The notes: a model not told the origin generated them from the sequence alone. A stretch of DNA of 64,000 bases from Bacillus xiapuensis (GCF_002797355.1 NZ_KZ454939.1:1893828-1957827), one strand, 5' to 3'; shown: positions 48,140 to 57,329, counted from the first letter of the stretch. Program-made: numbers and translations.

Positions 48140-49951
48140 ATGAGCAGCCAAAAGACTACTCCCACAAATTATAACACGGACCAGTTGTCTTTACCACTAG
48201 AAACGGAAGAGGTGTCCACGCAAAAAAAGAACTTCCGTTCCAAACCTGTCTTTGTTTCCTATCAAACAGACCAGCTGATGCTTCCGATGGATCTCAGTGA
48301 CTGGATTCCTGCACACCATGTCTCCCGTTTTATCCATGAGATGATTGAAAACATGCCCGATGAGCTGTTCATCAAGCCTTATAAAGGCGGCGGCCGAAGT
48401 GCCTATCACCCCAAAATGATGGTCAAAATTCTTCTTTATGCGTACTCGCAAAAGGTCTATTCCTGCCGAGGAATCGCGAAGATGCTAGACGAAAACCTGC
48501 CGATGATTTGGCTCTCTGCCATGCAAAAACCAGATTTCCGTACGATTAACCGTTTCCGCAGCGGGCAGATGAAATCCATGATCGACACGCTGTTCGAGGA
48601 AATGATTCTCCTCTTGATTGAAAACCAATATATTTCCATGGAGAACTATTTTCTGGACGGCACAAAGATCGAGGCAAATGCCAATAAATACTCCTTTTCC
48701 TGGAAAAAAGCGACGATGAGATTTGAAGCGAAATTAAGAGAGAAGATCAAGGAGACCCTGCACCACATTCAAGAGATCGTGGAGGCAGATGAAGCTTCTA
48801 TGATCGCGGAATGCCTGGAGGCGAAAAAAGTCAGCCCTGAACAATTGGCGCAAGTGGAAACGGTTCTGGAAAAGAAAATGGAACAGATAGAGAAAGACGT
48901 GGCGCAAGAAGATAGGAAAGAACGCAAGGCTAAGCGCCAAAAGCGATCCTTTGTTCAAAAGCTGGCAAAATCCGTAAGCAGGGATTTTATTCCGCGCCTG
49001 GTGAAATATAAACAACAAATGGAGACATACGGCGACCGAAACAGCTTTTCCAAAACCGATACAGATGCCACGTTTATGAGAATGAAAGAAGATCACATGA
49101 AAAACGGACAGCTAAAGCCTGGCTACAATGTGCAGATGGCAACGGAAAACCAATTTGTTTTGTTCTATACCATTCACCAGCGCCCAACGGATACTCGCTG
49201 TTTCATTCCGCACATGGAGAAACTGAAAGGCTCTCGCCTGCCGTTTCCGAAAAAAGTGATCGCCGATGCCGGCTATGGAAGCGAAAGCAACTATGTATAT
49301 GCGACGGAAGAAAAAATGGACTATTTGATTCCTTATAATACCTATCTGAAAGAACAAAAACGCAGGTATAAAAAAGATCGTTTCCAGCCAAGGAACTGGA
49401 CCTATATAGAAGAAGATGACGTATATATCTGTCCGAATGACCGCCGCATTCGCTTCAAACGTTATTCCACCCGTACGGATTCTTACGGGATGAAGAGAGA
49501 TTTTAAAATTTATGAATGTGAGGATTGTACAGACTGCCCGCTGAAAGCCCTATGCACAAAATCGAAAGGGAACCGGCAGATTCATTACAACCCCGTGTAC
49601 GAAGAAATGAAAGCAAAAGCCAAGAACAGCCTTTGGTCTGACGAGAACACACCGATTTATGCCCGGCGGAAAGTCGAGGTCGAAAGTGCGTTCGGTCATA
49701 TCAAGGGCAATCGGTCGTTCCGCAGATTTTCCTTGCGGGGGATCGACAAGGTGCACACGGAATTTGGGATTGTGGCGTTAGCCCACAACTTCCTGAAAAT
49801 GGCGGGCCTAGCCCAAACATTTTCAGGAAACCCGCTTACAATGAAAGAACGCGGAGAGAAAAACGAGTTGTTTTTCTCTCCGCGTTCTTATTTTAGGGGC
49901 TTATGGGACAGCCCCATTTTGATTTTCACTATGTTTAGTCCCAGCCTCTAA
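48140..49951 (+). CDS. IS1182-family transposase
   Basis: 603-residue DDE transposase. N-terminal DUF772-type domain (PAHHVSRFIHEMI ... GGRSAYHPKMMVKIL), a coiled-coil-like insert rich in Lys/Glu (about residues 200-290), and the catalytic domain: FLDGTKIEAN, VIADAGYGSES and VEVESAFGHIKGNRSF supply the D, D and E. A four-cysteine stretch CEDCTDCPLKALC precedes the last motif. The ORF continues through the right inverted repeat and stops 35 bases outside the element. Confidence 0.93.
   Translation: MSSQKTTPTNYNTDQLSLPLETEEVSTQKKNFRSKPVFVSYQTDQLMLPMDLSDWIPAHHVSRFIHEMIENMPDELFIKPYKGGGRSAYHPKMMVKILLYAYSQKVYSCRGIAKMLDENLPMIWLSAMQKPDFRTINRFRSGQMKSMIDTLFEEMILLLIENQYISMENYFLDGTKIEANANKYSFSWKKATMRFEAKLREKIKETLHHIQEIVEADEASMIAECLEAKKVSPEQLAQVETVLEKKMEQIEKDVAQEDRKERKAKRQKRSFVQKLAKSVSRDFIPRLVKYKQQMETYGDRNSFSKTDTDATFMRMKEDHMKNGQLKPGYNVQMATENQFVLFYTIHQRPTDTRCFIPHMEKLKGSRLPFPKKVIADAGYGSESNYVYATEEKMDYLIPYNTYLKEQKRRYKKDRFQPRNWTYIEEDDVYICPNDRRIRFKRYSTRTDSYGMKRDFKIYECEDCTDCPLKALCTKSKGNRQIHYNPVYEEMKAKAKNSLWSDENTPIYARRKVEVESAFGHIKGNRSFRRFSLRGIDKVHTEFGIVALAHNFLKMAGLAQTFSGNPLTMKERGEKNELFFSPRSYFRGLWDSPILIFTMFSPSL
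49845..49889 (+). terminator. Terminator near the right IS end
   Basis: AAGAACGCGGAGAGAAAAA pairs perfectly with TTTTTCTCTCCGCGTTCTT (seven-base loop), then ATTTT. It is inside the 3' end of the transposase frame. Confidence 0.85.
49917..49947 (-). repeat. Right outer inverted repeat
   Basis: Complement reads AGGCTGGGAC...GTGAAAATCAAAA, imperfectly matching 47949-47978; it abuts the right end of the IS1182 element. Confidence 0.5.
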
Positions 49952-50046
49952 TTATATCTTTTCATTTCTTTTTTATTTTGAAAAGATTTTTCTCCACCAC
50001 TATGCGCACTTCTTCCTCATGAATGCCAGAAATTCAAAAAACCATT

Positions 50047-50075
50047 CCTGTTTTACATTTCTCAATATAAACAGG
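50047..50075 (-). terminator. Weak hairpin after the YdhK-like gene
   Basis: CCTGTTT / AAACAGG over a long loop, with TTTTTT nine bases later on the minus strand. Confidence 0.45.
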
Positions 50076-50089
50076 CTCTTTTTATTCAT

Positions 50090-50713
50090 TTACTTCACAG
50101 GCGACAATTCATCCTCCGTCACCCATTTATGATTCTTTACTGTTTTTCCTCCTGTTGTAGGAACATAATCAATCATATATACAACAGTCTTTTCAGCGGA
50201 GTCAATCACTGCTTTTGCTCCTTTCATGCCTTTCATATGATCCGCTTCAATCACTACTTGATCTCCAGGCTTCAGTTCCTTATCTCCGGCATCTTTTATT
50301 TCCTGCTGAATGACCCATTTATGATTTTCAACCCTTTTACCGCCAGTAGTGGGGTCATAGGAAACAACATATGCCGTGGTATCAAACGCTCCAACAATTG
50401 TTGCTTCTGCACCCTTCATGCCTTTCATATGATCTGTTTCGATCATTGCCTTGCTGCCAACAGGGTATTTGGGGTTTTGAGCTTTCTCAAGTCCTTTAGG
50501 GATTTCTCCTGACTCGGAATGTTCCATCCCGCTATGGCCTTCTTCCATATTTGAATCGGCCATCTCCGAACTTTCTTCTGTTTTCTTCTGATCTTCAGCA
50601 GTCTGCTGCTTTTCCTCTTCTTTGTCATTTGCCCCATCATTATTTTGCCCGCATGCTGCAAGCACTAACATCAGAACCAAAACAATCCCATAACCGAGCT
50701 TTTTCAAATTCAT
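50090..50713 (-). CDS. YdhK-like lipoprotein with two DUF1541 repeats
   Basis: About 207 residues. A lipoprotein signal (KKLGYGIVLVLMLVLAAC) places it on the outer membrane face. An acidic linker with Met/His (MADSNMEEGHSGMEHSE) is followed by two tandem repeats, each with DHMKGMKGA, a Y-P-T-T-G-G core and NHKWV. This is the DUF1541 pattern of B. subtilis YdhK. The Met/His content suggests metal handling, which is inference. ATG at 50713 or a TTG two codons later; the latter is better spaced from GAGGTG. Accessory gene beside the IS. Confidence 0.85.
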   Translation of the reverse strand: MNLKKLGYGIVLVLMLVLAACGQNNDGANDKEEEKQQTAEDQKKTEESSEMADSNMEEGHSGMEHSESGEIPKGLEKAQNPKYPVGSKAMIETDHMKGMKGAEATIVGAFDTTAYVVSYDPTTGGKRVENHKWVIQQEIKDAGDKELKPGDQVVIEADHMKGMKGAKAVIDSAEKTVVYMIDYVPTTGGKTVKNHKWVTEDELSPVK

Positions 50714-51060
50714 CACCTCAATATCAAATTTCAATTCCATGCCAAATAAACAAGCCATCTGCCTCAGGTAAACATGTTCCCTAATTTCGCCCGTGCTCTT
50801 CCCAGACCTTTTCCTTTTTTAATCATTCTTTCCACCATCACATCGCTTATACAAGGCATCGGGCTGCCTTTCTTACAATTACTAACTATATAATTGGACA
50901 AAGAATCTATATCATTTATGTAAAACTGCAAAGATTTTGTCCAATAACATTTCTTCATGAAAAGATTTCCACGTTGGAAGGAAGATTAAACATTTCTTTA
51001 TCTTTTATAAATAAACGCTGGAGAAAAAAACTGTTTGGGATTCGTCCTTTATAATCTTTA
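50714..51060. other. Intergenic region without a supported gene
   Basis: A 64-codon minus-strand frame at 50764-50958 (MKKCYWTKSLQFY...) has no ribosome site and no recognisable family. No promoter stands out. Confidence 0.5.
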
Positions 51061-51633
51061 TTATTGCTTACCATTCCAATGATAGATTATTTGCACAACG
51101 CCGGAAGAGAACGTTCTTGTCTTCACCATTTTTAAATTTATCCTCTGTTTTATATCGCTAAATAACGGTTTTCCTTCTCCCAGAACAACAGGGTGAATGG
51201 ATAATCTAAATTCATCAACAAGCCCTAAATTTATAAACGCTGTCATAAGACTGGCTCCGCCATACAGCCAGATGTCTTTACCAGGCCTTTCCTTCAATTT
51301 ATTTACTTCTTCAAGAATATTATCATTTATAAATCTTGCTTGATTATCCGTCCCTTTCTGCGTTCTGGAAAACACATATTTCTCTTTACTATGAACCAGC
51401 TCCCAAATTTCCTTTTCGATATCAGCGTCTTCATTTTTTGGAATATATTGTCCCCACAAGTCATAGCTTTTTCTGCCGTATAAAATAGTATCAATTTGAT
51501 TCAGGAAATCAGTAAACCCCATATCAGGGTCCATAACGCACCAATCAACTTCCCCATTTTTTCCTTCAATAAAACCATCTAAAGTGACTGCTAAATCTAA
51601 TATTACTTTTCTCTGTTTTGTGTTGTTTGTCAT
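51061..51633 (-). CDS. RibD C-terminal / dihydrofolate reductase family protein
   Basis: 190 residues. Starts with RKVILDLAVTLDGFIEGKNGEVDW, then TILYGRKSYDLW (NADPH-binding region), DIWLYGGASL, and VLGEGKPLFSDI; these are the hallmarks of YyaP/YwjB-type RibD_C proteins. Reductase activity and substrate are not established for the family. AAAAGGAAGAAGAG precedes the ATG. The gene stands alone in the accessory region and may have been acquired. Confidence 0.88.
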   Translation of the reverse strand: MTNNTKQRKVILDLAVTLDGFIEGKNGEVDWCVMDPDMGFTDFLNQIDTILYGRKSYDLWGQYIPKNEDADIEKEIWELVHSKEKYVFSRTQKGTDNQARFINDNILEEVNKLKERPGKDIWLYGGASLMTAFINLGLVDEFRLSIHPVVLGEGKPLFSDIKQRINLKMVKTRTFSSGVVQIIYHWNGKQ

Positions 51634-52134
51634 AGCTCTTCTTCCTTTTCAGTTTTTCATTAACTAATCAACAAGTGAGGATTCAATATAGCGTTTATCC
51701 CATTGGAAAGCTGTTGTTTTAACGTAAGCTCACATTCGTAATGTTCTCCTGCTATTTGTTCCCAGGGTAATATAGCAAGATTTCAGCAATCTATCAAATA
51801 TTTACATTTTCCATTAAAAGAGTTCATTCCTTCTAAGTGCTTCTGTTTATTTATGAGGGAGCCGGTACTCATGCTGGACCTTGGTATTTGGTAAATAAAT
51901 ACTAAATCTACTGTTCAGCCCGCAAAATGCTTTTTTTCCACTCCAAATACAAGCCGAATTTCACATCGAATGCAGGACAATGAAAGCCTTATACGATGCA
52001 TATTTGAGCCTCTCCCAAGGAGTGATGTTCTCAACAAAGGGCTTTTTCTTGATGAAATCTCTTTCTATTTAATGCTATCAGACTTTAACAGCGAAGACAC
52101 AGAGTAAAAGTCACCTTCAAAAATTTTTTGTATA
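51634..52134. other. Gene-free AT-rich stretch
   Basis: About 500 bases without a supported reading frame, promoter or repeat. It lies between the reductase gene and the IS66 fragment and looks like decayed DNA. Confidence 0.5.
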
Positions 52135-52285
52135 TTTGCCCAGTCTTTAGACGAGCCGAGCATAACCGTGATTTATACCGATCTTTTTTCCATCCGGCAA
52201 ACAGAAATTTGGAATCGCTGTACGAACCAGTCAGTCTGAAAGAGTGCTGGATCAGCGCAGCCATGCCGTCAATTCCTTTGCGCAT
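52135..52285 (-). pseudogene. Truncated IS66 family tnpB (Orf2)
   Basis: MRKGIDGMAALIQHSF, then KFLFAGWKKDRYKS match the N-terminal IS66 Orf2 pattern (MRK.I.GL..LVQ...; lF.F..rrrdr.K). After about 45 residues similarity ends and the frame continues as unrelated sequence. No tnpA, tnpC or inverted repeats accompany it. Confidence 0.72.
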
Positions 52286-52740
52286 ATTGTTTTTCCCCCA
52301 AAGTTAATGGTTATTGAGACATGAGAAAAGCACCTCGTTGTAGTTAATATATATTCCATATATCAATCTGCTTCTACTTTTTAGTCTAGCATCCCCCTTC
52401 CTTCTTTTATGGGTAATTTTATGCTAAGATTACTATTATCCATATTTAACATTTTCTCCCTTCACAATTCTTAGTTTTGAACAAATCCAAGAATACGGGA
52501 TCGCGTGCTGAAAGCGACCAACTTTAAGTTTAGAGCCTGCAATGGAGTAAAGATCTGTTAGAAATGGAGCATTTATAAAATGAGGAGGCTCACTAAGGGC
52601 AAAGACTCAATGAATGTGGTTGTGGTGAAACACTCATCAAGTGGAATGAAGAGTGATATTCTTTATCTATTTTCTCATTTATCTTGTTCGCAGAAGCCGA
52701 ACTAATTGAATGTGTTAGCAGAATCCATTCAGTAACGTAT
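52286..52740. other. Intergenic stretch upstream of the small membrane ORF
   Basis: No supported gene in about 450 bases. Short plus-strand frames here have no ribosome site or family match. Confidence 0.45.
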
Positions 52741-52781
52741 ACAGTCAAATTTTGATACTTTTAAAAAAGGAGGCGTTTTTT

Positions 52782-52898
52782 ATGAAAATCTCAGAAGTTA
52801 ATTGGTTTGATATAGCATTTCAGGTTGGTTGGTTAATTTTTATAGTGGCATTAATTTTTCTTATATATAATTTTTTCAAAAAGAGAAAAACGAATTAG
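52782..52898 (+). CDS. 38-residue single-pass membrane peptide beside the CRISPR array
   Basis: MKISEVNWFDIAFQVGW, a hydrophobic helix (LIFIVALIFLIYNFF) and a basic end KKRKTN. A strong ribosome site (AAAAAAGGAGG) lies nine bases before the ATG, and a full terminator follows 20 bases after the stop, so it looks like a complete transcription unit. The layout is that of many small Bacillus membrane peptides and some type I toxins; no family is recognised. Confidence 0.65.
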   Translation: MKISEVNWFDIAFQVGWLIFIVALIFLIYNFFKKRKTN

Positions 52899-52917
52899 AA
52901 ATCAATGTTGTAAAAAA

Positions 52918-52978
52918 TAAAAACCATTACTTTTAGCAAATAATGCTTGCTAATTAAGTGATGGTTTTACTTTTTTTT
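52918..52978 (+). terminator. Terminator after the small membrane ORF
   Basis: AAAACCATTACTT...TTAGCAA pairs with TTGCTAA...AAGTGATGGTTTT (one mismatch), followed by A-C and eight T residues on the plus strand. It ends just before the CRISPR array. Confidence 0.88.
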
Positions 52979-52984
52979 ATGCAG

Positions 52985-53947
52985 GTTTCAACCCGAACTT
53001 TCGTGTAGAGAGTGACCAATCCTCACCTCTCTGGCTATTAGCTGGGGAGGTATTTCAATCCACACTCTCATGTAGAGAGTGACCCTAGCTGAAATAAGAC
53101 GCGCAATCGCCAGCAAGATTTCAATCCACACTCTCATGTAGAGAGTGACGCCTTTGCCTAGCACTTTTCCGTCTTCGTATCCCCATTTCAATCCACACTC
53201 TCATGTAGAGAGTGACGCATAAATAGCTAAAAAACCAGCCAATTTAACAGAATTTCAATCCACACTCTCATGTAGAGAGTGACAGCTTCGGAAGATCGCT
53301 TAAACTCACTTTAGTTTCATTTCAATCCACACTCTCATGTAGAGAGTGACCAGCGCGGGCATCCTCAGCTGATACTCCGAAGGTACATTTCAATCCACAC
53401 TCTCATGTAGAGAGTGACTCGGTGGTTAGCGACTTTGTATAATAGGTAAACCAATTTCAATCCACACTCTCATGTAGAGAGTGACTATTTTTTACGATCT
53501 TAATAAATTCTTTATCGAATTTCAATCCACACTCTCATGTAGAGAGTGACGGTAATTAATCATGACACACTTTGTCTGATCACTATTTCAATCCACACTC
53601 TCATGTAGAGAGTGACTGTCTCCTTATATAGAAGAGATTCCGGCGAAAAAATTTCAATCCACACTCTCATGTAGAGAGTGACTTTAGCTTTATGCGCAAC
53701 CCACTCAAAATGCTTTCATTTCAATCCACACTCTCATGTAGAGAGTGACTTCTTATCTTCCGGTGCTTCGTAATCCTCTCGTGATTTCAATCCACACTCT
53801 CATGTAGAGAGTGACTGAGTCAGTTGATATAATATTGCGTACAACGATGATTTCAATCCACACTCTCATGTAGAGAGTGACATATTCCAAAATTTCAACT
53901 TCCAGCACCTTTATTATTTCAATCCACACTCTCATGTAGAGAGTGAC
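52985..53947 (-). CRISPR. CRISPR array, type I-C repeat, 15 repeats and 14 spacers, no cas genes in window
   Basis: The 32-base repeat, read on the minus strand, starts GTCACTCTCTACATGAGAG and ends TGTGGATTGAAAT, the I-C form. Repeat starts (plus coordinates): 52985, 53052, 53118, 53185, 53252, 53319, 53387, 53454, 53519, 53585, 53651, 53718, 53784, 53850, 53916. Spacers are 33-36 bases, all different. Fourteen repeats are identical; the one at 52985 has about six changes and marks the leader-distal end. Transcription should therefore run right to left from the leader at 53948. Confidence 0.98.
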
Positions 53948-54110
53948 AGCGAGATATGGTAGCCTCGCCTACTAAGCATACTATATTTTGTGTTAACTGA
54001 AAATGATTTAACTGGCCTTTCGTGGATTTTCCTCTAAAAAGGAGAAAAAAGAGTGCGAATCCCCCTGGTTTTTTATGTGAGCTTGGGGTTCGCACCATGC
54101 TATTATACGT
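53948..54110 (-). promoter_or_regulatory. CRISPR leader
   Basis: AT-rich, directly adjacent to the perfect repeat end. Minus strand contains AAATATAGT (-10-like, near 53988) and, further out, an inverted repeat GTGCGAACCCC / GGGGATTCGCAC (54053-54095) with CACATAAAAAACC between, a pattern seen upstream of type I-C arrays in Bacilli. Confidence 0.8.
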
Positions 54111-54221
54111 CCTGATGGTGATCCATTAGACGACACTGTTTTTTTTATCTATTGTCCTTGCAATCTCTATAAATAGCATTTCATTATTTATTACTTATTG
54201 ATCTCTATATTTTAGTACACT

Positions 54222-54265
54222 CAAAAAAAGAGCTTTAATTAGCAAAACTAATTAAACTGCTCTTC
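54222..54265 (-). terminator. Terminator of the dnaK operon after rsmE
   Basis: AAGAGC-AG-TTTAATTAG pairs with CTAATTAAA-GCTCTT, followed by seven T residues on the minus strand. About 115 bases after the rsmE stop; it closes the operon before the CRISPR leader. Confidence 0.85.
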
Positions 54266-54380
54266 TCCATAAATACTTATAGAAACAATAAGTTCATCTA
54301 TTCTTATGAATACTGAATGTTGACGGAATCTAGCTATGGTTACTGTGGCATAACCGATTGTTTAGGATGCCTTAGTTGGC

Positions 54381-55139
54381 CTATTGCCCCCTCATTAGTT
54401 CAAAATGGTAGGATATAGCCGATAGAGCGTAAAGCGGTGCTGTTTCAGTCCGCAGTATTCTCGGCCCGAGCCCGCACGGAATGAATCCGCTGCTTTTAAG
54501 CTGCTCCGCTTCTTTTGTAGAAAATCCGCCTTCCGGTCCAAAAATAATCAGCAATTTCTCTCCGGGCTGCACCTCGGCTAGGGCTTGGCAGAAGGCCTTC
54601 TTCTCGCCTTGCTTCGCCTCTTCCTCGTAGGCGAATAATTTATGGGAATAGCCTTTTCCTATTTCGATCATTCCCTCGAGGTTCACCGGCTTAGACACAT
54701 CCGGTATGCGGTTTCGATGGGATTGCTCAGCGGCTTCCTTTGCAATCTTAGCCCAGCGCTCTTTCTTTTTCTCCGCCTTCTTTTCATCCCACTTGACGAT
54801 GGAACGATCCGCATGAAAAGGGATAAACAGGCTGGCTCCCAGTTCCGTTCCCTTTTGAATGACAAGCTCCAGCTTATCCCCTTTCGGCAAGCCGCTCCCA
54901 ATGGCGACATCAATCGGCAGCTCCTTCTTATCATGAATCCACTCTACTATACAAGCCAGCGCATAATCATCGGAAAATTCCTCAATCTCTGCTGTTGCGG
55001 CTTCTCCGTCGGGAAAAACGACGTATACATGGCTGCCTATTTCCATGCGCATGACCCGCGATAAATGATGGAAATCTTCTCCTGTGATTTTGACGGGCTG
55101 ACCGTCAGCTGGCCGTTCATTTACAAAATAACGCTGCAA
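54381..55139 (-). CDS. rsmE: 16S rRNA (uracil1498-N3)-methyltransferase RsmE
   Basis: SPOUT methyltransferase of the small subunit rRNA. About 252 residues from a TTG start (protein M-Q-R-Y-F), because GAGGTG stands six bases ahead; the frame extends eight codons upstream. Motifs: LPKGDKLELVIQKGTELG, IAKEAAEQSHRNRIP, and the knot IFGPEGGFS ... LGPRILRTETAPLYA. Last gene of the dnaK operon here. Confidence 0.95.
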   Translation of the reverse strand: MQRYFVNERPADGQPVKITGEDFHHLSRVMRMEIGSHVYVVFPDGEAATAEIEEFSDDYALACIVEWIHDKKELPIDVAIGSGLPKGDKLELVIQKGTELGASLFIPFHADRSIVKWDEKKAEKKKERWAKIAKEAAEQSHRNRIPDVSKPVNLEGMIEIGKGYSHKLFAYEEEAKQGEKKAFCQALAEVQPGEKLLIIFGPEGGFSTKEAEQLKSSGFIPCGLGPRILRTETAPLYALSAISYHFELMRGQ

Positions 55140-55184
55140 GACTGTCACCTCGTCTTCTATCATTTTAATAACTGATGCATACAG

Positions 55185-56126
55185 TCAGGAATTCTTTTTG
55201 GCAATAATGGCCACCCAGTCTTCCATCCACATCGTCTCTTCGATTTCAAATCCATTCGCTGCAATCGCATCTTTTACTTCTTCGCGCTTTTGCCCGATGA
55301 TTCCAGAAGAAATAAAGTAGCCGCCCGGCTTTACGATTTGAGCTACTTCATGTGTAAACGACATGATTACCTTAGCCAAAATATTCGCTACTACTATATC
55401 CGCTGGGTCATGAATGCCATCCAGCAGGTTGTTCTGAGCCACGGTCACTTTGTCCTCTACGCCGTTCAGCCTGATGTTCTCCTTAGCCGCTGCAACCGCA
55501 ACCGCATCCAGATCCAAAGCGGTCACTTTCTGCGCTCCAAGGAGAGCTGCTCCTATGCTCAGCACGCCTGAGCCTGTGCCGACATCCACGACATAATCAC
55601 CAGATTTCACGAAGCGTTCCAGCGCTTGCAAGCACATTACCGTAGTCGGATGAGTGCCCGTGCCAAAAGCCATCCCGGGATCCAGCTCAATAATCAGTTC
55701 ATCTGTGCTAACCGGCCGGTAATCTTCCCAGGTAGGAACGACAGTGAATTTTTCAGAAATTTTCACCGGATTATAGTATTGCTTCCATGCAGTGGCCCAA
55801 TCTTCTTCATTCACTTCTGTGACCTTCATGACATTTTGGCCGATATCGATATGATAAGCAGTGAGATTCTTAATGGAGTCGGCAATTCCTTCTACTGTTT
55901 CGTTAAGAAAGCTGCTGACAGGCAAGTAGGCTTTCACAATGACCCCCTCTTCCGGATAATCACCGGGATCCAATTGGTAGATCTCGCCAAATTGATCTTT
56001 TCGTTCCCTTTCGAGTTCAAAAGGATCTTCGATGACTACTCCGCTCGCGCCTGCCTCGTGTAAAATATTTGAAATAGCCTCTACTGCTTCGTTGGTTGTT
56101 TGAATGCTAATTTCAGACCACTTCAT
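55185..56126 (-). CDS. prmA: Ribosomal protein L11 methyltransferase PrmA
   Basis: Methylates L11. About 313 residues from M-K-W-S-E-I, with GGAGTGGCAGTAC upstream. The N-terminal L11-binding domain is followed by a SAM fold: [35 protein letters not shown], and catalytic [11 protein letters not shown]. It lies 21 bases after dnaJ. Confidence 0.96.
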   Translation of the reverse strand: MKWSEISIQTTNEAVEAISNILHEAGASGVVIEDPFELERERKDQFGEIYQLDPGDYPEEGVIVKAYLPVSSFLNETVEGIADSIKNLTAYHIDIGQNVMKVTEVNEEDWATAWKQYYNPVKISEKFTVVPTWEDYRPVSTDELIIELDPGMAFGTGTHPTTVMCLQALERFVKSGDYVVDVGTGSGVLSIGAALLGAQKVTALDLDAVAVAAAKENIRLNGVEDKVTVAQNNLLDGIHDPADIVVANILAKVIMSFTHEVAQIVKPGGYFISSGIIGQKREEVKDAIAANGFEIEETMWMEDWVAIIAKKNS

Positions 56127-56147
56127 GTACTGCCACTCCATTCTTGA

Positions 56148-57263
56148 TTAATCACGCTTCAGTGCGCGTTTGACTTTATCAAAAAAGCCTTGTTCTTGTT
56201 CATCCAGCATTTCTCCGCTTACTTCAGCAAACTCTCGCAGCAAGTGTTTTTGTTTCTCGTTTAATTTCGTTGGCGTAATGACCTTTACACGGATATGCTG
56301 ATCTCCCGTGCCATACCCGCGAACATTCGGAACGCCTTTGCCGCGCAAGCGAAACTTTGTGCCTGTTTGCGTACCGGCAGGCACCTTCAGCTTAATCTTG
56401 CCGTGAAGGGTCGGCACTTCAATTTCATCTCCAAGAGCAGCCTGAACGAATGTAATCGGAATTTCGCAGAAAATGTCATCGCCATCGCGTTCAAATAACT
56501 CATGAGGAAGGACGCGAAAGACGATATATAAATCTCCGGCAGGGCCGCCGTTGACTCCGGCTTCGCCTTGTCCTGTGACTCGAAGCTGCTGGCCATCATC
56601 GATTCCTGCTGGAATTTTCACATTGATAGTTTTATTCTTTGTAACGGTTCCGTCGCCGCCGCAAGTCGAGCATTTCTCTTTAATCATCTTTCCAGTTCCG
56701 CTGCAGTACGGGCATGTGCGGCGATTGACAATCCGCCCAAATGGCGTGTTCTGTTCAACACTTAACTGGCCCGAACCGTGACAATGTGAACATGTTTCAG
56801 GAGAGGTGCCCGGCTTCGCTCCTGAGCCGTGACAAGTGCCGCATGTCTCTTCTTTGGGAATTTCAATTTCCGTTTCCTTTCCAAATACGGCCTCCTCAAA
56901 TGAAATGGTCATCGTGTACTGTAAATCGGCCCCTTGGCGCGGTGCATTAGGGTCTCTTCTGCGGCCGCCGCCGCCGAAAAAGGTGCTGAAAATATCTTCA
57001 AATCCGCCGAAGCCGCCAAAGTCGGCGCCTCCAAAGCCTTGATTGGGATCGGCGTGGCCAAATTGATCGTATTGTGCCCGCTTTTGCTCGTCGCTTAACA
57101 CTTCATAAGCTTCCTTCACTTCTTTGAACTTCTCATCTGCTCCCGGCTCTTTATTGATATCCGGATGATACTTTTTTGAGAGCTTACGATACGCTTTTTT
57201 TATTTCTTCCTTTGAAGCGTTTTTCTCAACGCCGAGCACTTCATAATAATCTCGTTTACTCAT
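56148..57263 (-). CDS. dnaJ: Chaperone DnaJ
   Basis: Co-chaperone that delivers substrates to DnaK and stimulates its ATPase. 371 residues: J domain with the HPD motif (KYHPDINK), Gly/Phe linker ([14 protein letters not shown]), four zinc repeats ([36 protein letters not shown]), then two beta-rich substrate domains. Preceded by a terminator after dnaK and a probable own promoter at 57300-57329. Confidence 0.98.
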   Translation of the reverse strand: MSKRDYYEVLGVEKNASKEEIKKAYRKLSKKYHPDINKEPGADEKFKEVKEAYEVLSDEQKRAQYDQFGHADPNQGFGGADFGGFGGFEDIFSTFFGGGGRRRDPNAPRQGADLQYTMTISFEEAVFGKETEIEIPKEETCGTCHGSGAKPGTSPETCSHCHGSGQLSVEQNTPFGRIVNRRTCPYCSGTGKMIKEKCSTCGGDGTVTKNKTINVKIPAGIDDGQQLRVTGQGEAGVNGGPAGDLYIVFRVLPHELFERDGDDIFCEIPITFVQAALGDEIEVPTLHGKIKLKVPAGTQTGTKFRLRGKGVPNVRGYGTGDQHIRVKVITPTKLNEKQKHLLREFAEVSGEMLDEQEQGFFDKVKRALKRD

Positions 57264-57299
57264 CACTGTTCACTCCCCGATTCCTTTCACATAAAGGCT

Positions 57300-57329
57300 A
57301 TTTTAACATAGTTTTTCCTAAATAGTGAA
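57300..57329 (-). promoter_or_regulatory. Probable internal promoter before dnaJ
   Basis: Minus strand TTCACT, 18 bases, TAAAAT, about 35 bases before the dnaJ start and downstream of the dnaK terminator. Confidence 0.55.

Larger units (their letters stand above)
48001..49916 (+). mobile_element. Complete IS1182-family insertion sequence
   Basis: About 1.9 kb. Terminal inverted repeats begin TGGGGCTGTCCCA at the left (48001) and, on the opposite strand, TGGGGCTGTCCCA at the right (ending 49916). One transposase fills the inside. No convincing target duplication is seen next to the ends. The left end forms a hairpin followed by eight T residues (48002-48058); a second perfect 19-base hairpin lies near the right end (49845-49889). 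Confidence 0.9.

Noticed and set aside
47864-48151. 95-codon minus-strand frame across the left IS end
   Set aside because: It spans the inverted repeat and the IS promoter region, so it cannot be an ancestral gene.
49951-50085. 29-codon minus-strand frame MNKKSLFILRNVKQ... after the YdhK-like gene
   Set aside because: Short, no ribosome site of its own beyond the end of the upstream gene, and overlaps a likely terminator hairpin.
50764-50958. 64-codon minus-strand frame upstream of the YdhK-like gene
   Set aside because: No ribosome site and no recognisable motif; kept only as a note in the intergenic entry.
52988-53191. Repeated peptide frame (LYMRVWIEI) on the minus strand
   Set aside because: It is the translated CRISPR repeat, not a tandem-repeat protein. 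The same applies to 53753-53935.
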